Of a stretch of 64,000 nucleotides of DNA, positions 22,604 through 34,043 are shown piece after piece. The DNA comes from Diphasiastrum complanatum (Eukaryota; Streptophyta; Lycopodiopsida; Lycopodiales; Lycopodiaceae), in contig CM055100.1 in assembly GCA_029204225.1 (NCBI GenBank), forward strand, positions 954,587-1,018,586. The letters run 5' to 3'. A program made the translations under genes and the position numbers. The number at the start of each line of letters is the position of its first letter. The first letter of the stretch is position 1. The notes beneath the pieces are model-generated. The model ran no database searches and was not told the DNA's origin. It was given only the letters and a program-made list of their open reading frames with translations.

Positions 22604-23333
22604 TGTGAAGTTTTTAGCATGTGTGAACTTCACCACAAACTCTACAGGATCTTACTGAGGTGTTGTGATTGCACAAGATTGATCAAAGAACAGTATGCTT
22701 GAAAAATCTAAGGCAAGAGCACAATGGCATACATCTGATGAAAAAATCTAACTCTTCACTATGAGAAATGAATGTCAAAAATAATTCTAAGTGTTCCATA
22801 TGGGAAAAAGAGGCTGCTCTCGGGTAGAGAGAGAAAATTATACATAGAAAACTCGGGTAGAGAGATAATGAGTCCAAAACACCAAAATCTCAATATTCAC
22901 AATATGGCAAAACATGCCCAACTTTCCCTACATGAGAGAGACTCGAATTCCTATAGTGGAGTTGCATGGAAAGTCCACTTAACTGAACTAATTCACCTAC
23001 CCGAGATCCACATGTGTAACTGCATGCATGTATGGTGCATGTATTGCATGTCAACTCATAAAATTGCCTAGACATGTGTAGATCACAGAAACTACTTTGC
23101 ATGTTGCATGCACTGATTGCATGTGGCTTGCATGCATACAATAAGACTTTGCATGCTATCAAAACGTCTGCATGTCATTACAATTGAACCTATCTAACTC
23201 AAATCCGAGCTACACTAGAAGGATATGTGCTCAATTCACACTCCTTATATGTACAACATGAAATCTAGTGGAAATTATCATGGACATGACTCCAATTTCG
23301 AGATAGGAAGATAATATTTTAATAATCTTCACA
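22604..23333 (-). repeat. 5' LTR of copia E1
   Basis: 730 bp. On the minus strand it starts TGTGAAGATTATTAAAATAT and ends AAAAACTTCACA next to TGGTATCAGAGC. It is strongly similar to the E2 LTRs at 45646-46343 and 48456-49183. It contains runs of GCATG/TGCATGCATG words between about 23020 and 23160. Confidence 0.88.
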
Positions 23334-24095
23334 CTTCCTACTTTATAGGATCTAGACCTTGATTTGTGATGAGATTTTGACCAACCATGCACCTCCAAGC
23401 ATGACTCTAGAAAATAGAGTAGGGTTTTATTTTAGGGAAAAAGTGATGAGTTAACTTCCTTCTTACATGCTGGAAATTTATCTAATTTTACAAAAGAAGT
23501 GAGTTTTGCTATGTCCAAGATCCCATAGTGAGAAGATAGATTATTTTTGGAGCTCATTGGCAATCTTGAATTTATACTCTCTATGTACATTGATTTTGTG
23601 AACCAAATGAAACCATCACTTTGAGGACTTCAAACATTATTCAAAGTCCATACAGCAGGATGATCTTCACACATGTGGACTCGGACTTGAGTCTATGATC
23701 GTGTTTGTTGATTATCAATGCTTGTTGTGTGTCAAATTGCCAATCTGGATCAAGATTTGTTGTCTAGTTTTTTTATGCAATGATTAAGCAAGTACATAAT
23801 CACTCTTGTGGATCCTCTAAGATCCATTTATGGTCTAAAAAGTATTTTACTTTCACATGGAATCAGAGCCAAGTATAAGAGCTTTGATCATAGATCCATT
23901 CAAATCCATTTTTAGCAGTTTTTGGTGCTAAAAGCTAGTCATGTGAGGGCGAGCTTTTTTGTCTTTAAGAATATGTGTCTTTGTTGTTTCTTTAAATAGG
24001 TTGATTTGATTTGATCTTTGAATTGTTGATAAGAACTGGAATCAAACTTCAAAACATCTTCAAAACTTCAAAGATCTGGATTTAGCATCCCATAG
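23334..24095 (+). mobile_element. Copia element F: LTR end, primer site and leader fragment
   Basis: The LTR ends ACTTTCACA at 23857, followed by TGGAATCAGAGC, a variant of the tRNA-Met primer site. The LTR is cut on its left by E1 at 23333, so E1 appears inserted into it. About 240 bp of leader remain before the gypsy I third ORF begins on the other strand. No coding sequence remains. Confidence 0.65.
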
Positions 24096-24147
24096 AAACA
24101 TCACCACGACATAAGCAAGAATGAATATGTACGAAGGATTCAATTCT

Positions 24148-26716
24148 TCATGTAGTTTTTTGTTGAGCCTCAATCAACATCCAATATTCCTTGGATTTCA
24201 TATAACGGCCAACTGGTAGGTTGCCGAATTCTTGAAGCTTAACAAGGAGCAATGTTCCATCAAACAGCTCCTGAGTTAACTTTTTGTCTGCATCTGAATC
24301 ACTACGTATTGTGATTTCTTTACAATAGTGAGCTAAAAATCTTATAAAAGAGCTTTTAACATAAAGATTCTGAATGAAAAACAATATCTTTGCCGCAAAA
24401 GTTCCAAACTGCCAAAATGAATATGTACAGAGTTGTTTATAACGTAGTGACTTCCTTTTGTCTTGCAGATTGTGTCGAATCTCCGCAAAATAATCTGCAA
24501 GGTTTCGCTCCCAATCCACATAAAGACTAAAAAGTTCAGAATAGGCCATATTTACATTAATCAGCAAACCTGCATCGTCGAAAGTGCCTAGATCCACAAC
24601 AACTTGTGGTTTGTACAGTTGAAACTGCGACTTTTGCTTCCAGAAATGTCGCTTATTGTCTTCATTTTGCAAAAATTGGAATTCTTTGATATGAATGTAT
24701 TCGAGAGCATACATAGCAGAAGGGCGTATGTATAACTCTGCTGAACCAAAAGGCACGACCTGAAATTTCCCCTGGATTATGCCCCAACAGAGACATTCTT
24801 TCTGCTCGATAAACAGCTTGGCCCATAACTAGAGAAAGTCATCCTTGTCCGATGGTTTCTTCCAATCGTCGAAGGTGATGCCTACTGCGCCTGGTAGCAT
24901 CATGTAATCCACACGCCATTGAAATTCAATGTTAAATGCATGAGGACACCACTTCCAGAATCGTTCAGCAAATGCATGAAATCTCTCAACACATACCTCT
25001 GATTGGTTTTGACACATTTACTTTGCCTGAGTAGTTACTGTGGCCAAGTCATGAGTTTGCAACTCAGCAGCTAACTTCTGGTTTTCTAGCTGCTGCTTGA
25101 GATCTGACAACTCCTGTTCGAGCTTGTCGATCTTCGTGACTGCCTCCAAAGACTTTAGATGGTCAATGACTCCCGAGCAGGCAGGCACAACTTGAATTTG
25201 TTGTATTAGATCATCAATGCAAAGCAGGTCCTGAAGGTATTCTTCGTGAGAGTCGGGCCCACTGCAAGTTGGGGTGGCTTCACCAGATAGCTCCTTCAAC
25301 TCAGCCAACTCTTCCTCGACAAGAGCCTTCGCATCCTTGAGCGGTTGCATGAACTGTTAGAGTAAGAGCAGCTTATGCTTTCATTCGTGTGGCTCGCTCC
25401 TCCTGCAAATGCTTCTGGAGAGCAACATTGTATTGATTTGAAGCCAACAATTGTTGTTTCAGAGAATCATTTTGAGTCTAAAAATTTACAAACTTGGCCT
25501 CAATCGTCTTATTGGTCTACTTCAAAGCATCAGCTTCGTTTATTGCAGTCTGAAGCTGTGTTTCGAGAGAACAATTTCATTCAATCAGTTGTGTGTTGTC
25601 TGATTCGAGCAAGTCGATCTTCTCGTAGGACTCTTTGAGAGAGTCTCGATACTTCCTCTCTGCTTGTATCAAGTCCAGGATCGTCTTCTGATTATATCGA
25701 TCAAAATCATAGATATCAGCCACTAGATCCTTGGCTTTCTCTGACATGTTGCGGAACCACTAGGGCTGGTTAGCTGGTTCGTCCTCTCAGTCGTCTGCTG
25801 CCCCAGTGTCACCTAATGGTGTTGCTCATCCACTGCCTGAAGTGTGGGACTGAGTCGCATAATCATCCGAGGAGGTTGAACTCTTCTTCTGCTTCTATGA
25901 GGTTGAAGCAGAGATTGGTTTTGATAAATCAACAGTAGTGGCTCCATCAATATCCATGGCCGTAGTAGCAGGTGCATCAGTCTGAGAAGCACCAACATCA
26001 ATAACCATAGCATCTATGGCTGGTGCAACAGCTGTTGTGGTAGCTGTGGTTGGAACAGTCAGGAGGCTAGAAAGGTCAATGGGTTTTGGAGGCAATAGCC
26101 TTCCCATCAGCATGGTTTTCTGATCGTTTAACATTCCAAAATGTTCGCATAGTCATGAAACGTGTGCTTCGACTCTAGAATTTTTTTTTGTGTTTGATCC
26201 ACTTCAAAAAGGCCTTGTATGCGATAACACCGAAGCAAGATTACCAGCTAGCGCGTCCAATATATAGTCAAAATTTTGGACTAAAATTGCTGCATCCGCA
26301 TCTATCAAAAATATGGCTTGATTCGCATATTTACAAAACAACTTAAAGGTGGTATTTTTTATCATCGAGATTTTATACCCCTTCATGGGTACAAAGCAAT
26401 TGCACAGAAAATGAGTGACTTTATCCACTGAATCTTTGTTTGTAGAAACAAGCTTACCATCCAATGGTAATCCCAACGGTGTGTAGAATACTTCTTCAGA
26501 GATAGTGAGAAATTTGTCTCGCACATGGACTTTGAAATCCACCTCAAAAACTGCGTGGATGGAGTTCACAAATTCAGTACTGATGTCAGATAAGATGACT
26601 GAAGGACCCACTTTCAAATTTCTCAACTTGCATTGATCCAAATAAGGCTGGATTGATGCCAGGCGGATTCCTGCATGTGCTTTCCAGGTAATTGAAGAGC
26701 TAGATGCAGAAGCCAT
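24148..26716 (-). pseudogene. Gypsy I third ORF (~850 codons), function unknown
   Basis: From MASASSSSITWKAHAG at 26716 an N-terminal globular-looking region runs to ~26204 and includes NLKVGPSVILSDISTEF, EEVFYTPLGLPLDGKL and ILDALAGNLASVLSHTRPF. An Ala/Thr/Pro-rich low-complexity part follows (26134-25813). Next comes a heptad-rich, probably coiled-coil, stretch near 25350-25020 (KLEQELSDLKQQLENQKLAA). A C-terminal region has AFAERFWKWCPHAFNIEFQW, YIRPSAMYALEYIHIKEFQF and RNLADYFAEIRHNLQDKRKS. Breaks are a frameshift between 25813 and 25350 and stops at 25018 (AK*MCQ) and 24829 (FL*LWAK). The position is that of env-like ORFs in other gypsy lineages, but I see no signal peptide or membrane segment. 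The LGLPLDG word is loosely like plant mobile domain proteins; this is a weak inference. Confidence 0.7.
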
Positions 26717-26879
26717 TGTATCAAATAATTCACGAAAGCTCCATAGATTGCGACAAATCATAAGAGAGTGCTTGATCGCAAAAATTTTGAGCGCAAGATT
26801 TCCTCCGTTAATTTTTGTGAATTTGCACGAGCTTCAAGTAATTCTTCAATATTGGTCAACCTTTCATTAATACATTCTT

Positions 26880-27760
26880 CATCTGTTCGTTGAGCTTGAA
26901 TACAAAAAGTTCTCACCTCAAATTCCATAGGAAAAATAGGATGCATACCATACGTAGAAAAATATGGTGTCTGCTTCGTCGTGATTTTTTCTGTGTTGCG
27001 ATAAGCCTAGAGAACTGATGGTAGTTTCTGATCCCAATCCGTCGCATGTGCAATAGTAATTTTGTTCGGGATCTTACATAAAATTCCATTAGCTCTCTCT
27101 GTCAACCCGTTTGCTTTTGGATTATACGGTGTGTAATTTTTCTATGTTTGATCATAAAATATGTTGTCAGTAGCCGTATAGTGTCATTTAGAAAATGTGT
27201 ACCATGGTCACTTACTAGTTCAAGAGGACAACCATATCTTGTGATTATAAATTTGAATAAGAACGTCGTGATAGTTTTCGCATCGTTTCATTTCGTCGCC
27301 TCTGCTTCAACGTTCTTTGTAGCATGATCCGTTGCAACAAGAATATAACGACATTTAGTATGTCGGGTCACAGGTTTGATTGGGCCGACAAAGTCAATCC
27401 TCTACTTCTCAAATGGTGCAAGAGGCAGGATTGGTGTCAACGGCCAATTCATTGCTTTTGTAGGCTTGCTAGATCTTTGGCATGGATTGCACAAATGAAT
27501 AAAATTTGATACATCCTTGAACATGGTTGGCCACCAGTATTTGGCGGTCAATATCTTATTAACAATATTGTTTAAAGCAAAGTGTCTTCCAGCATCTTCT
27601 GAATGTAAGGCTTGAACAACCTTTCTAATATCTGCTGTTTCGAGACATCTTCTGAGTTGATGATTAGCACCAAGCTTATACAGGACATTGTTAATAATCG
27701 TATAAGGTGCTACCTTATATTAAAAAACTATCTTTTGCTCCAAATCATAACCATCCGGAT
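26880..27760 (-). pseudogene. Gypsy I integrase remnant
   Basis: The minus strand gives an H2C2 zinc region (LHSEDAGRHFALNNIVNKIL..CNPCQ) near 27500-27620. Core pieces with the first Asp (RIDFVGPIKPVTRHTKCRYI) and second Asp (ELVSDHGTHFLNDTIRLL) follow. The frame is interrupted by several stops. The end, MHPIFPMEFEVRTF at ~26940-26900, matches copy H, but the GDYVLL/RWMG C-terminal domain kept by H is missing here. The third ORF follows within about 200 bp. Confidence 0.78.
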
Positions 27761-27789
27761 ATATATGATCCTTGAGATAAGTAATAGTA

Positions 27790-28254
27790 TCAGAATATAA
27801 CAAATTCATGGATGAAATTTCAAATATATTTTTGTCTAAAAAGTCATTATTAATTGGTTTTTCAATTTTCCCTGTGCTGAGTCGCGATAGATAATCAACA
27901 TTCGTATGATATTTTCCTTGGCGAAGTTCTACTTGATAAGTGAATTCCTACAAAAGTAGAACCCATCGAGCAATTTGTCCTGATAGATCTGGTTTATTCA
28001 CAAGATACTTTAGAGCATAGTGATCAACGTGAAAAATAAATGCATCTCCCAACAAATAATTCCGAAATTGTTTAACAGTGAAAATCATTTCAAGTGCTTC
28101 CCTTTCTGTAGCCGAATAATTCTTCTCCGAGGCACTGAGCTATCGACTCGCATAGTAGATGGGATGATCTTTCTTCTGATCGTCCTTTTGGCTCAGACAG
28201 ACGCCAATAGAAAATGGAGTCTTTGAACTCAATATAACTATGAAATAAAATAGC
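27790..28254 (-). pseudogene. Gypsy I RNase H remnant
   Basis: With frame changes the minus strand reads TPFSIGVCLSQKDD, HPIYYASR, LSASEKNYSATEREALEMIF and HVDHYALKYLVNKPDLSGQI. These are the conserved blocks of a gypsy RNase H, which removes template RNA during reverse transcription. Stops and a frameshift right after RPRN at 28255 disable it. Confidence 0.75.
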
Positions 28255-29418
28255 TCAGTTGCGTGGTCTCAGAATAGGAGCATTGATCAACCTTTGCTTA
28301 AATTCTTCGAATGCTTTCTGTTGTTGATTTGTCGACAAGTATTCCACTTGTTTCTTGAGTAGATGAGTAAGAGAGGCAGCAATAGAAGCATGATTTTGGA
28401 TAAATCTCTGATAATATCCAACATGTCCTAAGAAAGCTCTTAGCTCACGTAGATTGGTTGGTATCTGGAGATTCTTTATAAGCTCGACTTTATCTTTGTC
28501 GACTTCTATTCCTCTGTTTGATATTCTGTGTCCAAGTAATATTCCTTCTTGCATACCAAAAAAACATTTCTCTGGATGAAGGGATAAACAAGTATCTGGA
28601 CACCATTGCAATGTTAGTTTTAGCTTCTATAGGTGTGTCTTTCTATCACTATATACACAGAAATCATCAATAAAAATTTCAAGAAAAGTTCTTAGGAAGG
28701 CAACGAAAATTAACATCATGATTCGCTGAAAAGTTGCTGGTGCATTGCAAAGACCAAAGGGCATTTTGTTGTAGGCATAAGTGCCCCAATCCGTAGTAAA
28801 TGGGGTCTTTGAACGATCCTCCTTTCGCACTCCAACCTGATTATAACCAGAGAAACCATCACAGAAACTGTAACGCTCTTGACCAACAACCTGATCTAAT
28901 TCCTTAAGATCAATTCGGTGCTCTCCGAATTCTACAGGTATATCTTTCAAATCGTCGAGCGACCAGGCAAAAACATCTTGATACTCCTTCAATAATTCTG
29001 TGAATTTCGCCAATTCCGATTCTCCAAGTGACTTTGAAACATGCACAAATCTACCAGGTGCAAGTTCAATTAGTTCAGTAGAATCTGGTAGAATGATACC
29101 TTCTGTCATATTGGCCTTGGTATGGCCATGATTTTCATACATGGTTGACTCTATAGATGTATTCTTGTTTTCAGCCTGGTTGTTATTACCAAATTTGTGT
29201 TCAGATTCATCACTCGAATCATCAGACTCTTTCAAGTTCATGTCTGCAACTTTAATTTCTTCAATCAAAACATCTGCTTCAATGTTGCAGGCATCGAAGG
29301 ATTCTTCTTCATCAGCATTCTCATAGCATTCGAAATATTGCACTTTTATGTCAGATGCATTGGAAAAAATATTGAAGGCATAAGAAGATTCTTTTGAGGT
29401 AAAACTGGTGTCAGACAA
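28255..29418 (-). pseudogene. Gypsy I reverse transcriptase with deleted fingers region
   Basis: The reading starts with an acidic spacer (SDTSFTSKESSYAFNIFS...) and the pre-RT block FAWSLDDLKDIPVEFGEHRI. After DLKE the sequence jumps to LDQVVGQERYSFCDGFSGYN, so about 70 residues normally found between (including the KKNGKIRVCVDYR-type block) are absent. The palm follows: TTDWGTYAYNKMPFGLCNAP and EIFIDDFCVYSD, with FIDD as the catalytic pair. A stop at ~28625 separates the thumb part (GHRISNRGIEVDKDKVELIK, LRAFLGHVGYYQRFIQNHAS). Confidence 0.88.
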
Positions 29419-29499
29419 AAGAGTTTCACCTTCATATTTGTCATGACTCCAGGTGGTTATTTGTTCTGCTGGCTTATCTCAATTATTGGTCTCACCAGT

Positions 29500-30055
29500 C
29501 TAAAATCTCAAGTCTCTGAATTTCCAATGAACACTTGTGTTTGATTGATAAAGCCAGGGCCGTCCAATTAGCACATAATAAGATGACAAACCAAGCGGTC
29601 TGATAATTATAAAATTCATTGTGAAAGGCTTGGCTTGAATGTCAATAGTGAAATCCTTCAATTCTCCAACATGTTTTTGTCGCATCGAATCAGCTAACTT
29701 GATATTTCGTTGTGTCAGTTGAATGTCAGTAAGCCCCAAAGCATGAGCTGTGTCTTCTGTTATTATGTTCACGCTGGAAGCAGAGTCTATTGGCACTTTT
29801 ACAATCAGACATCCCACAATGGTAATATCAATTTCAGGTGCACCGAGATCACCTAAATCAATAGACAAAACACCAGCATCTGGCAAAGAAACTTTTTTTT
29901 TTCTTTCAAGGGGCAGAAAGACCTTTCAGTTGCTTTCTGTAATAAGTGTTATCTGCCAACAGCTGCTCAAAAGTGATGTTCGGATAAAGAGATCCAATAT
30001 CAGTCACAATGTCATAGTCCTTCGTCTTCGATTTCGAGATTGGCTTGTCAATAAC
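29500..30055 (-). pseudogene. Gypsy I protease and end of gag linker
   Basis: Linker KPISKSKTKDYDIVTDIGSL and LLADNTYYRKQLKGLSAP (30055-29906) precedes a retropepsin-like domain (29886-29500). It shows APEIDITIVGCLIVKVPIDS, ASSVNIITED and YYVLIGRPWLYQ. The active site reads DSASS where D(S/T)GAS/S is usual, so the essential Gly is replaced. A poly-Lys slip (runs of T at 29895) separates the two frames. Confidence 0.78.
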
Positions 30056-30886
30056 TGTGAAAAATGCAAAAATAAGCTTGGTAGAGGCCAAAAATCTTGT
30101 ATATAGATGATTACACATGTGTGGAGCCTGTTCCCACATGTGAAAATAATGTACTTGTCATGTACCATAATCATATAGATTGTACATATGATTCAATTCA
30201 AGTTCTAGTGGCTAAAAAGGCCAAAAACTAGTTTTCTAGATATATGACACATGGCATCAATCTATTGATTGCATGAGCCAAATATTTTGGTTAGGTGTCA
30301 TATCCCATGTGTAGAGGACATCTCACACGTGTGGAATAAGCTGAAGTAGGCGAATTTTGAATTCTAGAAGATTTCCAAGTAGATCTCCATATAGAAGGAA
30401 AATGGACCAAAAGTGCTCAAAATAGAAGGTTTTGTCCAAGTGTCAGTTTTGCATGATGAATCATCATATGACAAAGCACCTTCACACATGTGGGATCAGA
30501 GGGATGATCAGTACCATGAGCTCCCACTTATTGTATATATAGAGCCACATTTGGCCATAATCATTGTGAGACACCAATCTTGGTTTTGGAAGCAATTTTG
30601 AGTGATTCTCTCCATTTGTCTACATTTGTTTTGATTGTTTTGAGGTTCTATCAATGTGTACTTTATTTTTAGGTTGGAGTCCGTACTCAGATAGTGTTTC
30701 ACACATGTGAAACCATAAAGTACACTTACCTTCAATTAATGATTGTTCTTGTTAGGATTTTGTGTCTAGAATTGATCTAGATTGATCATAATCTGAAGTA
30801 GATTGATAGATCAAGTAATTTGACAACCAATCCTCTTGAGGATCGGATTAGGATCCACTCTTGGTCCTTTTTGTACTTTTTGCACA
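30056..30886 (+). repeat. 5' LTR of element R
   Basis: 831 bp. TATA-like GTATATATAGAGCC lies near 30531-30545. CACACGTGTG occurs at ~30330 and CACACATGTG words occur several times. The first 264 bp match 33780-34043 with few differences. Confidence 0.88.
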
Positions 30887-32271
30887 TGGTATCAGAGCCT
30901 AGTACAAGAAGTTTTGTTGAAATTGATAGGGTTAATCCAAACCAAAGCCAAAATTAGCAATTTTTTGGGAACTAGTCAAATTTTGTGTAGCGAGTTGGAT
31001 TTGATAGCTATCATTTTTGGTCCAGACCTTGTTGTGGGTTGTAGGAACCCTTTTCACACGTGTTAGTCCGTACAGCTCCGGTTTTGGCTGAGAAAATTCA
31101 AAAATTTGTACAATTTGACTCACACACCCAATTTGAGAGATTTTTGGTTCAAAATCAAGCATTTTCTATAGAGAATCTAATCCCTTGATTAGTTCTTGGA
31201 TTAGATCAGCCAATAAATTAAATTTTAAGCTTGAAATAGGTGCATTAATTGATCATCTCTGATTTTTTGAGTGCATGTTGAAGTTGAGAGAGATTTTGCT
31301 AAAAATCATAGATTAAGGAGTGATATGCAAGGTGAGAGGTTGTAATCCATTGTACCATCACTCTAGATTTGTTCAAGAGTGATAGGGTCAAGTTTAGAAG
31401 CATCAACTTGCTAGAAAACATCCTTGGATCTGTCCTCCAATTGAAACCTTTGAGAGTTTCTAGTGCATATAGAGCATTTATGCAAATCTTTTGTAGAATT
31501 TGACATAGATTGGCTTAAATTGAGAGTTCTAAAAAAGAGATTGAGATCCAAGTCACATTATTCAATCCTAATCAGTTTGTTTGAGTGTTTGTAAGGTTTG
31601 AAAAGAGTCATTAAGGTATCTATGGCAAATGTGTAGAGAGAGATCCAATTTTCTAAAGAGTTCCTTCCTTTGTAGAGGGCAAGACCTAGAAGCTCATTAT
31701 GTGTTGTTATAGGTGAAGAATTTGTCTTCTCCTAGGTGATCAAATCTTTCTAAGTGGTATTAGCTCTTTGAAGCACAATATCTTAGTGAGAAAAATCACA
31801 ACTTTTGATTTTGAATTTCATTCCAAGTCTTAAAAGTAGAGTAATTGGTGGAATCCAATAGGAGTGATTGAATTCAATTTGTTGAGCAAAAATTGACATA
31901 GAATGTATGAAACTCAAATTAGTTCTATTAAACTTTCTTTGTGAGAGTGTGAGGGTCAATTTGTGATCCCATTGGATGTCTATAATGAGGAGAAGTCCAT
32001 ATTTGAGTATTCATGCATGGTTGAGATCTTTGTGAATCTCTAGTTGTCTAATTTTTAAGCTTTGTGAAAAATTGGTGGTATAGTTTGTTTACAAATCAAA
32101 TCAAGTTCATTCTAAATCTCAAGAGTGAGATTATTTGGGTCAAGAGTGAGTCCAAAAGAAGTGATTAAGTTTGATTTTTAGTGATCAAAGCAAAGTTTCC
32201 AAGTGACTAGTCATTAGTGTGAAGATTGATTCTTAGGTTTGTGAGTTAGATCTTTTGTAGATCCTTCTAGA

Positions 32272-33639
32272 TTGTTGAAGATGTTCAAATCTAGTCTCTT
32301 GAGAGTCACAAATTACATTTGTAGAATCATATCACAAGTTTTTATTCACATAGCATCAATAGGTGGCATCCTATTGAAGGAAAGAAAGGATCCTAAGTGC
32401 AACCTTTGTGACAAGGGAGGATATATTTTCTCAAGATACTACAAAAAGAAGACCAATCCATCCAAGGAGAACCAAAGCAAGGGGTCCGAGGTGAAGGATG
32501 GAACTTCAAGTTCGAAATGCAAATACAAGAAGGACAAATCCAAGGAAAGGTGTTTCCTTTGTGAAAAGGTGAATGAGGCTTGGTGTCTCACAAGGACTTG
32601 CAAGATTTGTCTTCAAGAGTCCATCACAACACATGTTGAATCTTTTGAGATTTTTCATTTGGAAGTGCATTGTTGGGTTCAAGATGCAAAGATAGATGTC
32701 ACTTTCATGAAAGTAACTTGGATTTATTTTATGTCCTTGGAAAGTATTTTGCTTGTAACTTTGGACAAGTTCAAACTTATTGTTATTATCCAAGAGAAAT
32801 CAATCAAGTCACAAAATGAAAATAGTTTCATTTATGCTCTCATGTCAACTTATGAAGAACCATTTTGCTTTGAAGAGATTTTTGTATCTCAAAGGTGGAT
32901 TAAGGCAATACTAGTTGAGTGTGATGCCTTAAAAGATAGCAAAATATGTTTTCCTTGTAAGCTTACATTAGTTATGAAGTCAAGGAAATGGAAATATCTT
33001 CATAATGTAGGATCTTTTGGTTTCAATAAGATCATGAATGATGTGTTCATTCATAAAGATGAAAATTGTATGTTTTCAATCCTAAAGACAAGTTGTAAGC
33101 TTCTTATGAGAATAAGTGAAGCATCCAAAGTGGACACTTATATCCATAAGCAAGTAGTTAGCCTTATTGAGATGGAGATACCTTTTGATTTCAATATTGG
33201 AAAAATCATGCCAAGTTGTGGTGATTTTTGGACTTATGTTTCTAGCATAAGTAATCTTGATAATCATAGGAAGTGCATATTGAATGGTCATACTTGTTGT
33301 GATCATTATGAGACATGGAGGTCTCGGATTTCCATCAAGAAGGAGCATCATGAAGAGGATCTTAAGGAGTCATCCCAAGGTTCAAGTGTGCCAAGGATTG
33401 AGGAGGAGAGACCTTCTCAAGTTGTGATTCCAAAAAGAAACTCAAGAAACATGGTTGAACCCATGTGGCTCACATTTCAAGGGAAAGAGGAGCATATCTC
33501 ATGCGAAGGAGCAAAGCTCAAGGTCAAGCATCTACATGAAAATTGGAAGGAATCAATTTTGCAGGTGCTAGGATGGTGCAAAGCTCTCAAGCTCATCAAA
33601 GATTTCAACATCAAAGAAGCACTATCATGGATATGGTGA
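32272..33639 (+). CDS. 455-codon chimeric ORF of element R (rearranged gag/pol pieces)
   Basis: Uninterrupted from 32272 to the stop at 33637. Residues 43-56 (CNLCDKGGYIFSRY) look like a decayed zinc knuckle of CX2CX4HX4C type without its His. A Lys-rich tract follows. Residues 185-220 (SFIYALMSTYEEPFCFEEIF, VSQRWIKAILVECDAL) match the start of copia RT (SYALSSF...WYKAMLDEYDAL in element A). Residues 388-410 (KRNSRNMVEPMWLTFQGKEE) match the INT-RT linker (RRSSRAKVEPSRLTYQVKG), which normally lies before that RT block. The order is therefore scrambled. No catalytic motif is present. It might make a structural protein, or be open by chance. Confidence 0.6.
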   Translation: MLKMFKSSLLRVTNYICRIISQVFIHIASIGGILLKERKDPKCNLCDKGGYIFSRYYKKKTNPSKENQSKGSEVKDGTSSSKCKYKKDKSKERCFLCEKVNEAWCLTRTCKICLQESITTHVESFEIFHLEVHCWVQDAKIDVTFMKVTWIYFMSLESILLVTLDKFKLIVIIQEKSIKSQNENSFIYALMSTYEEPFCFEEIFVSQRWIKAILVECDALKDSKICFPCKLTLVMKSRKWKYLHNVGSFGFNKIMNDVFIHKDENCMFSILKTSCKLLMRISEASKVDTYIHKQVVSLIEMEIPFDFNIGKIMPSCGDFWTYVSSISNLDNHRKCILNGHTCCDHYETWRSRISIKKEHHEEDLKESSQGSSVPRIEEERPSQVVIPKRNSRNMVEPMWLTFQGKEEHISCEGAKLKVKHLHENWKESILQVLGWCKALKLIKDFNIKEALSWIW

Positions 33640-34043
33640 TTTCAGATCAACATCAAGCTCATTGGCTGATCTTCACACCTTTTGAACCAGCAAAGACCAA
33701 TTCAGCCCATGGAGTCAAGTTCAAGATCATCATGTTTTCCATCAAGCTAGATTTACCAAGCTAGATTTTTGAGGAGGAGTGTGAAAAATGCAAAAATAAG
33801 CTTGGTAGAGGCCAGAAATCTTGTATGTAGATGATTACACATGTGTGGAGCTTGTTCCCACATGTGAAAATAATGTACTTGTCATGTACCATAATCATAT
33901 AGGTTGTACATATGATTTAATTCATGTTCTAGTGGCTAAAAAGGCCAAAAACTAGTTTTCTAGATATATGACACATGGCATCAATCTATTGATTGCATGA
34001 GCCAAATATTTTGGTTAGGTGTCATATCCCATGTGTAGAGGAC

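Larger units (their letters stand above)
19034..23333 (-). mobile_element. Copia element E1, truncated at its 3' end
   Basis: Minus-strand element with 5' LTR (22604-23333), primer site (22592-22603), gag, protease, linker and the first part of RT. It ends at 19034 inside RT, opposite the truncated C1. The integrase core is missing through an internal deletion near 20490. RT pieces are close to E2 (45.6-49.2 kb) with E2's reading extended beyond this break. Confidence 0.9.
24148..30055 (-). mobile_element. Ty3/gypsy element I with a third ORF after integrase
   Basis: On the minus strand the order is end of gag/linker (30055-29906), protease (29886-29500), RT (29418-28255), RNase H (about 28250-27790), integrase (about 27720-26880), then a long extra ORF (26716-24148). 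RT before integrase is the Ty3/gypsy order. Upstream gag is cut by element R at 30056. LTRs are not visible. Copy H (7.4-16.5 kb) shows the same integrase-third ORF arrangement. Confidence 0.85.
30056..34043 (+). mobile_element. Non-autonomous copia-like LTR element R
   Basis: 5' LTR 30056-30886 (831 bp, TGTGAAAAATGC...TTTTTGCACA), primer site TGGTATCAGAGC at 30887-30898, a 1.38-kb leader, one 455-codon ORF, polypurine tract TTGAGGAGGAG (33769-33779) and a 3' LTR from 33780 that is cut at 34043 after 264 bp. No complete protease, integrase or RT domain is present. It interrupts gypsy I and ends against minus-strand copia S. Confidence 0.88.

Noticed and set aside
24148-26716. Third ORF as a true envelope gene
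   Set aside because: No signal peptide, transmembrane helix or furin-like site is visible; only its position is env-like.
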